Assembly (NCBI RefSeq): GCF_932526225.1
Contig: NC_064034.1
Coordinates: forward strand, 7,364,001-7,428,000
Source of the DNA: Nematostella vectensis
Taxonomy: Eukaryota; Cnidaria; Anthozoa; Actiniaria; Edwardsiidae
Direction: 5' to 3'
Length of the DNA: 64,000 nt
Within the stretch, counting starts at the first letter, position 1, and each line of letters begins with the position of its first letter. Of this stretch, positions 13,801 to 24,100 are shown piece by piece. The notes beneath the pieces are model-generated. The model had not been told where the DNA came from, made no database searches, and saw nothing but the letters and a program-made list of their open reading frames with translations. The position numbers and the translations under genes are program-made.

Positions 13801-14306
13801 GAAGTCACAGTGTTTGCCATGCAAAGTAAGGCTGTTCTCAGTATCTGTGAGGGTCGCCGTGTTTGCCAGGTAAGGCGAGGGTGTTTTTCTGTGAAGTCGC
13901 AGTGTTTGCCATGCAAAGTAAGGGTGTTCTCAGTATCTGTGAAGTCACAGTGTTTGCCATGCAAAGTAAGGGTGTTCTCAGTATCTGTGAGGTCGCAGTG
14001 TTTGCCATGTAAAGTAAGGGTGTTCTCAGTATCTGTAAAGTCGCAGTGTTTGCCATGCAAAGTAAGGGTGTTCTCAGTATCTGTGAAGTCGCAGTGTTTG
14101 CCATGCAAAGTAAGGGTGTTCTCAGTATCTGCGAGGTAGCAGTGTAGGTAGGGTTTACTTATCCGTGTGTTTCTTAACTTAAATTTGTTTATTGATGTTT
14201 TATAGCTTGTTTGTTTTTCTTTGGTTCAGCGTGTTTTTCGGAAGATGACGGGCGCTGCTCGGCGAACACGGAGGACGATGTGATCGCAAGTACGGCATCC
14301 AAGTGA
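1872..14306 (+). CDS. Large modular protein with C-terminal ricin-B-like and fucolectin (FTP) lectin domains, 3' part (16 exons)
   Basis: Exons: 1872-2084, 2563-3305, 3928-4242, 4627-4859, 5289-5562, 6297-6431, 6828-6959, 7655-8084, 8613-8804, 9477-9863, 10181-10332, 10700-10853, 11369-11506, 12226-12444, 12671-12892, 14230-14306. Every intron has GT/AG ends, all phases agree, and together they encode 1337 aa ending in TGA. The 5' end is missing: the first exon begins inside a codon. The N-terminal part has an acidic stretch, then a basic one. The middle holds repeated beta-rich modules of roughly 40-100 aa (pattern: hydrophobic strand, Gly, strand, 'LLG/IFG'-like turn) that I cannot name. 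Residues ~1018-1119 resemble a ricin-B lectin and ~1166-1312 an FTP lectin. Lectin domains and paired cysteines suggest a secreted or surface carbohydrate-binding protein (inference). Exon edges were chosen from splice consensus plus phase; a few could shift by a codon. Confidence 0.85.
2398..2499. mobile_element. Short MITE (CAGGCCCGTACCCAGG termini)
   Basis: A 102-bp element with 16-bp inverted termini CAGGCCCGTACCCAGG and a poly-G/poly-C centre. It is flanked on both sides by CCCAT, a likely 5-bp target duplication. It lies in the first visible intron of the lectin-type gene. A related element is at 5938-6257. Confidence 0.8.
3411..3640. repeat. Hexanucleotide (GATGGT)n microsatellite
   Basis: About 35 copies of GATGGT, degenerating into GATGAT/GGT at the edges, inside the intron 3306-3927. 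The apparent poly-His, Asp-Gly and Met-Val proteins in this stretch are translations of the repeat. Confidence 0.97.
4326..4672 (+). repeat. About 100-bp tandem repeat built from an exon's 5' edge (splice acceptor plus first codons)
   Basis: Four tandem copies (acceptor TAG at about 4328, 4422, 4522 and 4624) each contain a pyrimidine-rich tract, CATAG, and then sequence matching the first ~13 codons of the exon starting at 4627. Only the last copy continues into the real exon; the earlier ones run into CCGGGCATCTTGCCCCCGG and then the next acceptor. Reading on from an upstream copy in frame reaches a stop at the next copy's TAG, so the upstream copies act as decoys or remnants. Confidence 0.8.
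5938..6257. mobile_element. MITE related to 2398-2499
   Basis: Inverted termini CAGACCCGTACCCA (left) and CCTGGGTACGGGCCTG (right) with long G runs next to them. It occupies intron 5563-6296 of the lectin-type gene, ending 40 bp before the splice acceptor. Confidence 0.75.
8983..9172 (+). pseudogene. Two decayed copies of the exon 9477-9863 5' edge
   Basis: Sequences at about 8983-9031 and 9116-9172 match the start of the exon at 9477 (pattern: ...TGTAGCATAGCG...CACATCAC..AGGG..TG..ATAGCTTGGA). A preceding intronic stretch with 'ATTTGATCA' is also matched. Both copies carry substitutions and small indels that break the frame. They look like older, degenerate partial duplications of the exon boundary inside the intron 8805-9476. 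Confidence 0.65.
9234..9401. mobile_element. hAT-like MITE (CAGGGCCGTAGCAAG termini)
   Basis: Left end CAGGGCCGTAGCAAG and an inverted right end with GCTACGGC, G/C-rich inner margins, and a core containing 'AAATGACCAGTAGGGGCG'. The same core recurs at 10467-10627 and, inverted, at 57249-57383. No clean target duplication was found. Confidence 0.7.
10181..10853 (+). other. Exons encoding a ricin-B-type lectin-like segment
   Basis: Exons 10181-10332 and 10700-10853 encode about 101 residues. They contain 'SRKCVGI', 'PILQPCEQSS..WAF' and 'NTGECLTFD', then a second weaker repeat with 'CNGKRV' and 'CL'. This matches the ricin-B beta-trefoil pattern (Cys pairs, QxW-like positions). The length is nearer two subdomains than a full three, so the fold may be partial or continue into a diverged exon 11369-11506, which is acidic and lacks the motif. 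Confidence 0.65.
10467..10627. mobile_element. Remnant of the 9234-9401 MITE family
   Basis: Shares the core 'AAATGACCAGTAGGGGCG' and flanking C-rich margins with the element at 9234-9401, with an AT-rich tandem TATTTATTTAGTA insert. Its termini are eroded. It lies in intron 10333-10699. Confidence 0.55.
12226..12892 (+). other. Exons encoding a fucolectin/FTP (F5/8-type) lectin domain
   Basis: Exons 12226-12444 and 12671-12892 encode about 147 residues with the hallmarks of eel-fucolectin/tachylectin-4/pentraxin-1 domains: an N-terminal 'IAFNKPSEQSS' strand, 'RAVDGD', 'DPWWRVDL', 'NPMCG', a GRYVSI strand and a C-terminal 'LSICEVAVF' strand. In this family the domain binds fucose through His/Arg and Ca2+ sites; I did not verify each ligand residue. 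The donor of the second exon seeds the 48-bp array that follows. Confidence 0.9.
12843..14145 (+). repeat. 48-bp minisatellite seeded by the FTP exon's 3' edge and splice donor, about 27 copies
   Basis: The first unit is the end of the FTP exon itself (coding for LSICEVAVFA) plus its donor, ACAAG/GTTAGG. The array repeats this 48-bp unit, 16 codons long, with variants. Most units end CAAA/GTAAGG or CCAG/GTAAGG, both closer to the donor consensus than the authentic site. Some units are shortened and contain TTTTTCGGTGAAG instead of CTCAGTATCTGTGAAG. In the exon's own frame a TAG spans the first junction, but later unit junctions are open. The array fills almost all of the intron 12893-14229. 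Confidence 0.95.
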
Positions 14307-14599
14307 TCCTCAATGCTCCAGATGCTCCAAGCCTTGCCTATCCCATTGTAGATGGGCATCTGTGAACGAGCCAACCACAAGGGGTTTACCCCTGATAATT
14401 TCTGTCGAGTCTTATACCATGTCAGGGCGGATCCAAGATTTTTCGAATGGGTGGGGGTCACTATTCCGAAGGGGGAGGCCCCAATATATAAATTGGAAAA
14501 AGATGAATATGTGGATCTCTTCCCCTACATTTTCTGTCAGAAGGAGGATTTTATTGGTAAACGGTCATTTATTACACACCTAACAGGCCTGTCGAGGGG

Positions 14600-15602
14600 T
14601 AACCTGAGTATCAGGCCCTCCTATGTTTCTATCGCACCGGCTAGAAACAAGACAAGGGCCTGATACAAGTACTGTTCAAATCGCATGTTCTCATGCCGGA
14701 TTCCGGCATGGCTCCAGATTGGTCGAAAAAACTAAGGATACTCGAATGGGACGCGCTGATTGGTTCAGCTATATATAGTGCCCTAACCCGTCGACTGCTC
14801 GTTCTCAGAGTAATGGCGGACATCAAAAGTGCTTTTGACCTTGCGTTAGCAGAATCAGAGAAATCGTTTTCTATAACATTAATTAACATTTTCTTCGGAA
14901 AAATCCCGCCTGATACTCAGGTTACATGTTCAAATGTTTTGCCCAGGCCGTTCATTGCGTATGTTTATTTCTCATTGGTATCCGTTTTCGAAGCGAAGAT
15001 CTACTAGTTATATCAAAGGCACTGGATGTCATAGAAGTTGCTTAATTCTACGGTCATTATTAGTAGTAGCTATCAAATTTTTAGACATGACCAGGCGCCG
15101 AATATTCGAGAAATTTGTCTGTGAGAGCACGAAGATTGTTTGCGGCACTTCCCGCGACTTGTGAGCTTATCAAATAATGGCATTTGTGTTCAAGCAGCGG
15201 TTTGTCTATTTAGACGAAAACGCCTGTAGTAAATTGGTGATGTGAATATCCGGTAGTAATTTAGTGGTGTGGATCTGCAGTCATATACTTAAATCGTAAA
15301 TCTCCTGAGCCGTGAACTATCTTTGCGTTTCAAATCATTAAGCGAACCGGAGTTCGTCGTTACTTAAATTATTACCCTTGCATATAACACCAATGTAGTT
15401 TTGTTTTACATAAATGCTGTTTATAATTTGATTTGGGCATTTGATTGTGCCACGACGCGAGTCGTTGGAAAATTGACAGCCGACGTATTTTGACAGTGGC
15501 CTGAAAAGGGGCGGCAGGCTTTGAGTCTAGTATTTGTGTCAGGCGTACTTTTATTTTTCCTCTCCGAATTTTGAAAAATAAAATCGCCTGATACTCAGGC
15601 TA
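14600..15602. mobile_element. 1-kb MULE-like non-autonomous element with 9-bp TSD
   Basis: Terminal inverted repeats TARCCTGAGTATCAGGC are flanked by the 9-bp direct repeat GTCGAGGGG (14591-14599 and 15603-15611). A third, inverted copy of the terminus, identical to the left end, lies at 14908-14924. It divides the element into a 325-bp unit and the rest, suggesting a compound or internally duplicated structure. No transposase is visible. The 9-bp TSD suggests the Mutator group. Confidence 0.75.
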
Positions 15603-16039
15603 GTCGAGGGGTTAAATAAACATAGATTAAAGAGAATGAAATTAATGTAATAAAAATTTATCAGTAAAAACAAGACTGCATAACAGTGGTTTGTTTTATC
15701 CATGTTGTTTAATGTGCACACTTGGACTCATTTGTTCTTTACTTCTCTTAATAGTGTAAATTGCTCCTAATACATTTAAAGCCTTACCCAACAATGCACA
15801 TTATTAAACCTTTTCTACTTTTTCTATTTCTCCTACTACCACTGATAAAGTTCCAACCCGTATACACACATTGAAGGACACATACGTGTTCAAACTGCAT
15901 CACATCATTTGGTGAATGAATATGTTCAATTCACACTGCAATTTAATAAATACATAAAATGTGTTTAAATTTTTCGCTAATCTATCTAGGTTCTAGAGTT
16001 ACTCAGTACTATGTTACTTCGCAACCTGTCAAATTTACC

Positions 16040-16490
16040 GTAAATGACCTAATAACCGCCCCCTATCTAAAGAACGCCTCTGATCTAATGAACGCCCCCC
16101 CCCCCCCCCCCCCAAGCTTACAAGTTTGTAATAAACGCCCCCTCCCCTCCCCTGGAAATATAAATGGTAATTTAATTGCCATAATCAACACTGGTAAGCG
16201 AGTAGCGTATCGTTCAATATCAAGTCCAAAATGAGGGTACCGCTCTCTAACGTTCCTGACCCCATTGCTTAGGATGTCAGCAATTTTCTTTCGTTTTGTC
16301 CTCGCAGTGTAGCATTCAGGAATAACAAGGCCTAATTCTCGTTTACGTTTACCGCATACTTGCACCGTTAAATCATTGCCTTTGTCGCACGGTAAACGCT
16401 TGCTACGCAGGCTATAATTTTGATCCTGGCCGGCCCGGGCGTTTATTACGTCATGTACGGTAGTTATCGCTGTCCCTTGGAATACCATGG
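16040..16490. repeat. Dispersed repeat shared with 46060-46950
   Basis: Contains 'CTATCTAAAGAACGCCTC', a C run, 'ATAAACGCCCC', then 'CAACACTGGTAAGCGAGTAGCG', in the same order as at 46060-46950. The right part is open on the - strand (to 16488) with a basic patch but no recognised domain. It may be the tail of an old transposon. Confidence 0.6.
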
Positions 16491-16823
16491 AAGATTGAAA
16501 TGAGAGTACAGAAAAGATTATTAACGTTTATTCCATTTGCTTTTTTGTACTCGAGTTTTATAAATGTACATCAATCTTCAATGTTAAGCTATTTCTCATT
16601 TACTTCTAAAATGAGTATCGATAATGATATTGGTTAAAGAGTAGGATATTGGTTAAAGAGTGCTATTGTATATAAATTAAAGACTCGAAATCCTTATCAT
16701 AGCAATACTGATATTTTCAAGTTTTTTTTACAACTTATCCAGAATAAACAATACGCTAGATAGTAGTTTCTATTCTATTTAGATATATGTGTGCTTTTTA
16801 ACTAAAAACATTAACGGTCCAGT

Positions 16824-16982
16824 CAGGGGCGTAGCCAGGGGGTGGTCTAGGGGGCCCGGGGCCCCCTTTTAGAAGCCAAAAATACTGTAAATGTATGAGA
16901 CATTATCTAAAATACAGGAGAAAATGCCTTGAAAAAGTCTCTTCTGGGCCTCCTCCTGTTAAAAATCCTGGCTACGCCGCTG
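16824..16982. mobile_element. MITE (CAGGGGCGTAGCCAGG termini), 5-bp TSD CCAGT
   Basis: A 159-bp element with inverted termini CAGGGGCGTAGCCAGG and CCTGGCTACGCCGCTG, flanked by CCAGT on both sides. The interior is homologous, in inverted orientation, to the MITE at 58873-59029. Confidence 0.85.
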
Positions 16983-17802
16983 CCAGTTTTAAATTCTGCT
17001 ATTCCCGCTGAACAGAAAGACTAAGAACGTATAAATACAATGCGAGCCCCGGTTTAGGACAAATTGTATGCGTATACCAGCGTGACTTCCTTGGAGCTTA
17101 GAATAAAACAATGTAAAAACTTCTTTATGATCTCGTGGTATTTGCGTACGGTTCGCCTCAAACCGAGGTTTGATTATGCGTCCTTAGTGTCTATGTCCAC
17201 CGGGCACGAAGGAACTCGAAACTGGACTATTGGGGATGACAGCAGCCGAAAACGAAAAATAAAACGTTTTAAGCTCTGTGAAGAGTTGCGGTTTTCACTG
17301 AAATGTTTGTACTCTTTTCGTCGTATTGTAAAAATACGACTGTACGACTGCACGCTACCGTGGCCACCACAATTTGTCGGGGAAGCCAATGGGAGAAACA
17401 TACTATCTGATTGGCATCGGCGTTCCGGTGCACATGAAAGCACGATGGAATTTTTAATTGGCCAACTTTCTTACGCGTCGCACTGCAAAATGCTTTTCAG
17501 TGGTCCAAGTTTTCATAATGTTTTTTTAATAATCAGAAAGCGCTTGAGGGGTTATGGGGCCATCTCTACCATCGGCAGGCCGTCGACAAATCTAGTCTGA
17601 TATCAGATTATGATTGTCTTTGGGGTGAAACACAACAAGCATCACATAAAAAACGCAAGGGACACCCGACTAACAGGATAAAAAAAAGTGTCCATGAAAT
17701 CTAACGCGACAATCTGAAGGGCATTTGCCACTAAAATAAAAACCCACAAAATATAAGATAAGAAAGATTCTTTTGTTCCCAGTCATGATCGGACTATTAG
17801 TC

Positions 17803-17936
17803 CAGGGTTCAAAATAGCGGCCGGCTAGCCGGCTGTTTTCTAGTCTTTGCCGGCTCTTTTTATTCAGGCCTTTTTTTCACCAAAATCCACAAATTCGGCA
17901 AAATCTATCAGATTGAAATTTTTTTTTTGAACCCTG
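17803..17936. mobile_element. MITE remnant (CAGGGTTCAAAAT...TTTTTTGAACCCTG)
   Basis: Inverted termini CAGGGTTCAAAA and TTTTTTGAACCCTG bound 134 bp containing GCCGGCTAGCCGGC. The flanks do not show a matching target duplication. Confidence 0.6.
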
Positions 17937-18185
17937 TATCGGTTTGGTTTTTAAAATAGTGTGTATGTTTATTCATTCCCTTGATCCACTAATATTAATA
18001 AGAAACAAACAAATAACAATTGAATTAAAGTGTGTTGCGACCTGAAAACCAACTTTGATCAGATAGCACACGTAGATGTAAAAACATGTCTTAGCATGGT
18101 TGTTAGTAATATATAATAAAGATAATATTAAAGCTTATAATATGTACAAGCAGCCGTACTTTTTACAAGTTCTCTACGCTAACCT

Positions 18186-21100
18186 CTACTGGAAGTGTAG
18201 CTGCTGGGGCATCTAGAAAAAAAAATAATAATAATATGTAAACATACAGAGTTGTACAGTCAGAAGAAATTTTTAAATTTTTAAAATGAAGCAACGAGAA
18301 ATCTTTTTGTTTAATTACACTAAGTATTGCCAAGAAGGACTTTTTCCACAACGTTTTTATTGGCTCGTTTAAACGAGATGAGCTCATAAGATATCATTAC
18401 TAGAATATATGACATCAATTGTAAAATATGGTTACCCTAAAAGCTCTAATAAGCTCCCTCGGGGCAAATGAAATGTTACAGTATGTGTTGCTTATGTTAC
18501 GTTTTGTTACATTTGATGTGCATTTAAGGGGAAGGAAGGGGGCTTATTTGAAAACTTTGGAATTAGGAATATTCCAAACAGTAACAAAAAAGAGGCTGGT
18601 GTACATGAGTTTAATCTAGTAAAGGAATGACTGTACTTACTGCCGTCTGGTATTGTGTGCTGTAAATTGTGGTCGGAGTTTGATCAGATGTTATCATGGT
18701 AGGGTGCATGTGACCTGAGGAGCACAAAATATACACGAAGCATGAGTAGTATACACAATATACACGAAGCATGAGGAGTATACACAATATACATGAAGCA
18801 TGAGGAGTATTCACAATATACATGAAGCATGAGTATACACAATATACATGAAGCATGAGTATACACAATATACATGAAGCATGAGGAGTATACACAATAT
18901 ACATGAAGCATGAGGAGTATACACAATATACATGAAGCATGAGGAGTATTCACAATATACATGAAGCATGAGGAGTATTCACAATATACATGAAGCATGA
19001 GGAGTATTCACAATATACATGAAGCATGAGGAGTATACACAATATACATGAAGCATGAGGAGTATACACAATATACATGAAGCATGAGGAGTATACACAA
19101 TATACATGAAGCATGAGTATACACAATATACATGAAGCATGAGTATACACAATATACATGAAGCATGAGTATACACAATATACATGAAGCATGAGTATTC
19201 ACAATATACATGAAGCATGAGTATACACAATATACATGAAGCATGAGTATACACAATATACATGAAGCATGAGTATACACAATATACATGAAGCATGAGT
19301 ATACACAATATACACGAAGCATGAGTAGTATACACAATATACATGAAGCATGAGGAGTATACACAATATACATGAAGCATGAGTATTCACAATATACATG
19401 AAGCATGAGTATACACAATATACATGAAGCATGAGTATACACAATATACATGAAGCATGAGTATACACAATATACATGAAGCATGAGTATACACAATATA
19501 CATGAAGCATGAGGAGTATACACAATATACATGAAGCATGAGGAGTATACACAATATACATGAAGCATGAGGAGTATACACAATATACATGAAGCATGAG
19601 TATTCACAATATACATGAAGCATGAGTATACACAATATACATGAAGCATGAGTATACACAATATACATGAAGCATGAGTATACACAATATACATGAAGCA
19701 TGAGTATACACAATATACATGAAGCATGAGTATACACAATATACATGAAGCATGAGGAGTATACACAATATACATGAAGCATGAGGAGTATACACAATAT
19801 ACAGTACCGCTCTCGAACATGTGGACATATGTTCGCGAAATTGTTCGCGAAATTCACGAACAACGTTCGCGAAATTCGCGAACAACGTTCGCGAACAGCT
19901 GATGTTCGCGAACACAGTGTTCGCGAACAGACCGGGACAAACCGATTGACAAACGGGAACTCGTACCGTGTAACCGAAGACTTACAGTACTGATACTCAC
20001 TTAAAATACATACAGGAGTTCTGCGAGCGATTCAAATAAATTGTTCGTGTAAAAGTCAGCTGAGAGCTATGGTTATCGTTAAAATCAGAAACAACAAATT
20101 CAGTTATAGTCTGATATGCCTTCAGTTCAATTATTTGTAGACGATCAAGACAAGACACTTACAAGTTTGAGAAATAAAGACGATAAAGATGGCGGATGAA
20201 AGCCAAAGCATGCGAAGGATTCGACCGTGGGTTTACGAGGGCAGACACAGGCAAAAAAGTTAGTTAGTTTATTCTGAAAAGCTTGCCTCGAAGAATAAAG
20301 GAATGTCGATATTCTTCGAAGATTGTCGAATGTGACAACTGCTAGCGAATACTTTTGAACAGCGGGAAGCCATTTATTTAACAAATACTTGTATTACACA
20401 CGGGATAATTAATTTGGGGAAGGAATGCCGATCGCTTGATATTCTTCGATGATTTTCGAATGTGTGAAAACTGCTAGCGAAGAATTTTGAAATTCTATTT
20501 GACAAATACTTGTAATAAACACGGGAGAAGGAATGCCGATCGCTTGATATCCTTCGAAGATTTTCGAAATGTGTGAAAACTGCTAGCGAAGAATTTTGAA
20601 CATCGGAAAGCCATAATATCAAGCGATCGATCGGCGTTCCTTCCTCAAACTAATTCTCCTGTGTTTATTGCATGTCTTTGTCAAATAATGGCTTCCCGCT
20701 GTTATTAAGTCTACGCTAGCAGTTTTCACACATTTCGAAAATCTTCGAAGAAAATCAAGCGATCAGCATTCCCTCCTCAAACTAATTCTCCCGTGTTTAG
20801 TACAAGTCTTTGCTTTGTCAAATAATTGGCTTCCCGCTTTTCAAAGTATTCGCTAGCATTAAACACACATTCGACAATCTTCGAAGAATATCAAGAGATC
20901 GGCATTCCCTCCTCAAACTATTTCTCATGTGTTTATTACATGTCTTTGTCAAATAAATGGCTTCCCGCTGTTATTAAGTCTTCGCTAGCAGGTTTCACAC
21001 ATTTCGAAAATCTTCGAATAATATCAAGCGATCGATCGGCGTTCCTTCCTCAAACTAATTCTCCTGTGTTTATTGCATGTCTTTGTCAAATAATGGCTTT

Positions 21101-24100
21101 CTGCTGTTATTAAGTCTACGCTAGCAGTTTTCTGACACATTTCGAAAATCTTAGAAGAAAATCAAGCGATCGGTATTCTACGGAGCCCGGGAAGGGACAT
21201 TTGAAAAACCTACTGCAATTTTATTTCGTGCGGTATACTTTTCGCGTCGTGAGGACTAGTTTTCAATTTTGCGTGTCTTTTTTTTTTTCGTGAGTTTATT
21301 ATTTTTTTTCGTGAGTTTTAATTTTTTTTCGTGAGTTTTATTTTTTTTCGTGAGTTTTATTTTTTTTCGTGAGTTTTAATTTTTTTTCGTGAGTTTTATT
21401 TTTTTTCGTGAGTTTTAATTTTTTTCGTGAGTTTTATTTTTTTTCGTGGGTTTTAATTTTTTTCGTGAGTTTTATTTTTTTCGTGAGTTTTATTTTTTTC
21501 GTGAGTTTTATTTTTTTTCGTGAGTTTTATTTTTTTCGTGAGTTTTAATTTTTTTCGTGAGTCTATTTTTTTTTTCGTGAGTTTAAATATTTTTTATGAG
21601 TTTTAATTTTTTAGCGAGTTTCTGTTGTAGGTCACGTTGTGGGTCAGGTGATAGGTGGAAAAAAGCATTATATAGACGTAAACGCGCAACATGGCTGCTG
21701 CACTGAGAAATCTCCGCGACGGTTTTATAAAGGAATATTTTCATATGGGCTTCAGCTGCAAGGAGATTTCTAGTTGCTTGCTGTTTGACCATGGAATTCA
21801 GCTTAGCGAAAGACAGATTAAAAGAATTTTAGCAAAGCAAAGCCTCGGAAGACGGCGTTTCAGTGACTTCGACGACATAATAAAAACAATTGAGGACGAG
21901 CTTAAAGGAAGCGGTAGCATTGTCGGGTACCGAACTATGTGGCAGAAACTAATAGTTGACCATCACCTGTCTGTTAGCAAAGAATTTGTGAGGAACGCGT
22001 TACTCATATTAGATCCGGATGGCGTTGAGAGACGCTCGAGAAACAGACTTCGACGACGGCAGTATCATGCTAAAGGGGCCAACTTCTTTTGGCACCTGGA
22101 TGGTTACGATAAGCTTAAACCTTACGGATTTTGTATACATGGCTGCATCGACGGTTACTCGAGAAGAATCATGTGGCTAGAAGTTGGACGTACGAATAAC
22201 CATCCGGGTGTCGTAGCAAGTTATTTTCTTGACTGTGTTGAAAGTGTAGGAGGGACGGCAAGAATTGTCCGTGGAGATATGGGTACTGAGAATGGCAGAG
22301 TAGCTGCTATTCAGCGCTTTTTACAGGATGAGGCCGAAGATAGTTGGTCAGGAGAAAAAAGTTTCCTTTATGGACGATCGGTTTCTAATCAGAGGATCGA
22401 GGCGTGGTGGGGACAATTAAGAAAGGGCTCATCTGAGTGGTGGATACAACATTTCAAGGATTTAAGAGACAGGGGTCTTTTTTGTGACGCGGATGCTGTA
22501 CACGTAGAGTGTCTAAAGTTTTGTTACATGGGAGTGCTCCAACGCGAACTTCAAAGTGTAGCAAGACGGTGGAATATCCATCGTATTCGACCCTCAACAA
22601 GAAGCAACATTTCCCCTCCTGGTCGACCCTGCTTTCTTTACCACTATCCCGAGATGACTGGAGGTCAAGAATGCAGATTTAATGTTGACGCCGATGATTT
22701 AGATGTTGCCAGAGAACTTTGCTGCCATGATTTGCCCCAAAATTCATCACCCGACTTTACTGAACTTGCTGAACTGATCATGAGGGAAGAAGGATTAAGA
22801 ATGCCAGAAAATGGCAATGATGCACGAGCTTTGTATCTTACTCTTATCCACGAGATTGAAAGAATAATGTAACTTTCTGCTGTTTTCCAGTTTAAATCAT
22901 TCCGCACAGACGCGAGTAATTTGTTGTACATTGTTACCGCAGCCTATGGAAATAGACTATTCTTTCTTCACTTAAGTAGGCCACTTCGTTTTACTGATAG
23001 AAGATATTCCATTACATTTTGTCGGTATTTGCGTTCCAGTTGAACCCAAAAGTTTTTACACGCGGTTCTGATTGTGTTAGGAAAAATGTAAGACAAGCTT
23101 AACGCGATTTTGTTCTTACTAAAATAAATGTTGTTACCACATGGAAACGCAGCGTTTGTTTCTTAAAATTCTGTGTGGAACGAAGCATATTAGGGAGCAG
23201 ATTAAAACACTTGCAATTTGGATGAAGGAGGTGACGGTCACCGTCTGATACCCCACACCCCCTCTGATTTTGAACACCTTACTTTTTTTTCTAAAAGTGC
23301 TGTGTAAAATCTGAGAGCATTAGATAAAATGATGGGAATTGTTTGATGTGGTTCTCGTCGAATTTAGTTTCATAACTAAGAGCTATTCAAAATATTTAAT
23401 ATATTTTTTCTAATTCTAGGTGGTAGGCTGCTGTCAACCCCCACCCCCCAACCCTCCCTGAATTGGGTCTAGCCTGAGGGTACCTCTTTTTACCTTTTCC
23501 CTTAGCCTGTCTCCTAATTGCGCTCATAAAGAATTCAGACGGCGAACGTGAAACTTTCTAATTACGATTCAATCCAGAACAATATCTTGTAGGCCCACTA
23601 CGCTTGCTGATTTTTAATATTCATGCAAATGAAAATAAAGTGTTAACACTCTCACAAAAAATTAAAACTCACGAAAAAAATAAAACTAACAAAAAAAATA
23701 AAACTCACGAAAAAAATAAAACTCACGAAAAAAATAAAACTCACGAAAAAAATTAAAACTCACGAAAAAAAATAATAAACTCACGAAAAAAAAAGACACG
23801 CAAAATTGAAAACTAGTCCTCACGACGCGAAAAGTATACCGCACGAAATAAAATTGCAGTAGGTTTTTCAAATGTCCCTTCCCGGGCTCCGTAGTATTCC
23901 CTCCTCAAACTAATTCTCCCGTGTTTAGTACAAGTCTTTGCTTTGTCAAATAAATGGCTTCCCGCTTTTCAAAGTATTCGCTAGCAGTTAACACACATTC
24001 GACAATCTTCGAAGAATATCAAGCGATCGGCATTCCCTCCTCAAACTAATTCTCCCGTGTTTAGTACAAGTCTTTGCTTTGTCAAATAAATGGCTTCCCG

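Larger units (their letters stand above)
14307..18185. other. Intergenic region between convergent genes; transposon remnants, no gene recognised
   Basis: This gap lies between the stop of the lectin-type gene and the stop of NF-YB. It contains a hAT-like terminus at 14423 (CAGGGCGGATCC, partner end not found), a 1-kb element with 9-bp target duplication, a C-rich dispersed repeat and two MITEs. Open frames around 17064-17600 and 16063-16488 have no recognisable domain, and I do not call them genes. Confidence 0.7.

Noticed and set aside
12667-14139. Long open frames on both strands across the 48-bp array
   Set aside because: The unit is a multiple of three, so frames stay open by default; only the FTP exon frame up to 12892 is supported as coding.
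14693-15007. 104-codon + strand frame
   Set aside because: Lies inside the non-autonomous 1-kb element; no transposase-like motif.
17064-17600. 178-codon + strand frame
   Set aside because: No family recognised, overlapping frame on the opposite strand, and no splice partner.
18163-18387. Alternative last NF-YB exon reading ending 'VEVSVENL'
   Set aside because: That frame would need direct joining to exon 6; including exon 7 (18641-18714), which encodes the expected NF-YB tail, forces the other frame, ending 'MPQQLHFQ'.
18611-19915. Cys/Ile-rich repeated proteins, and a CRISPR-like appearance of regular repeats
   Set aside because: Direct tandem satellite with no unique spacers; eukaryotic intron.
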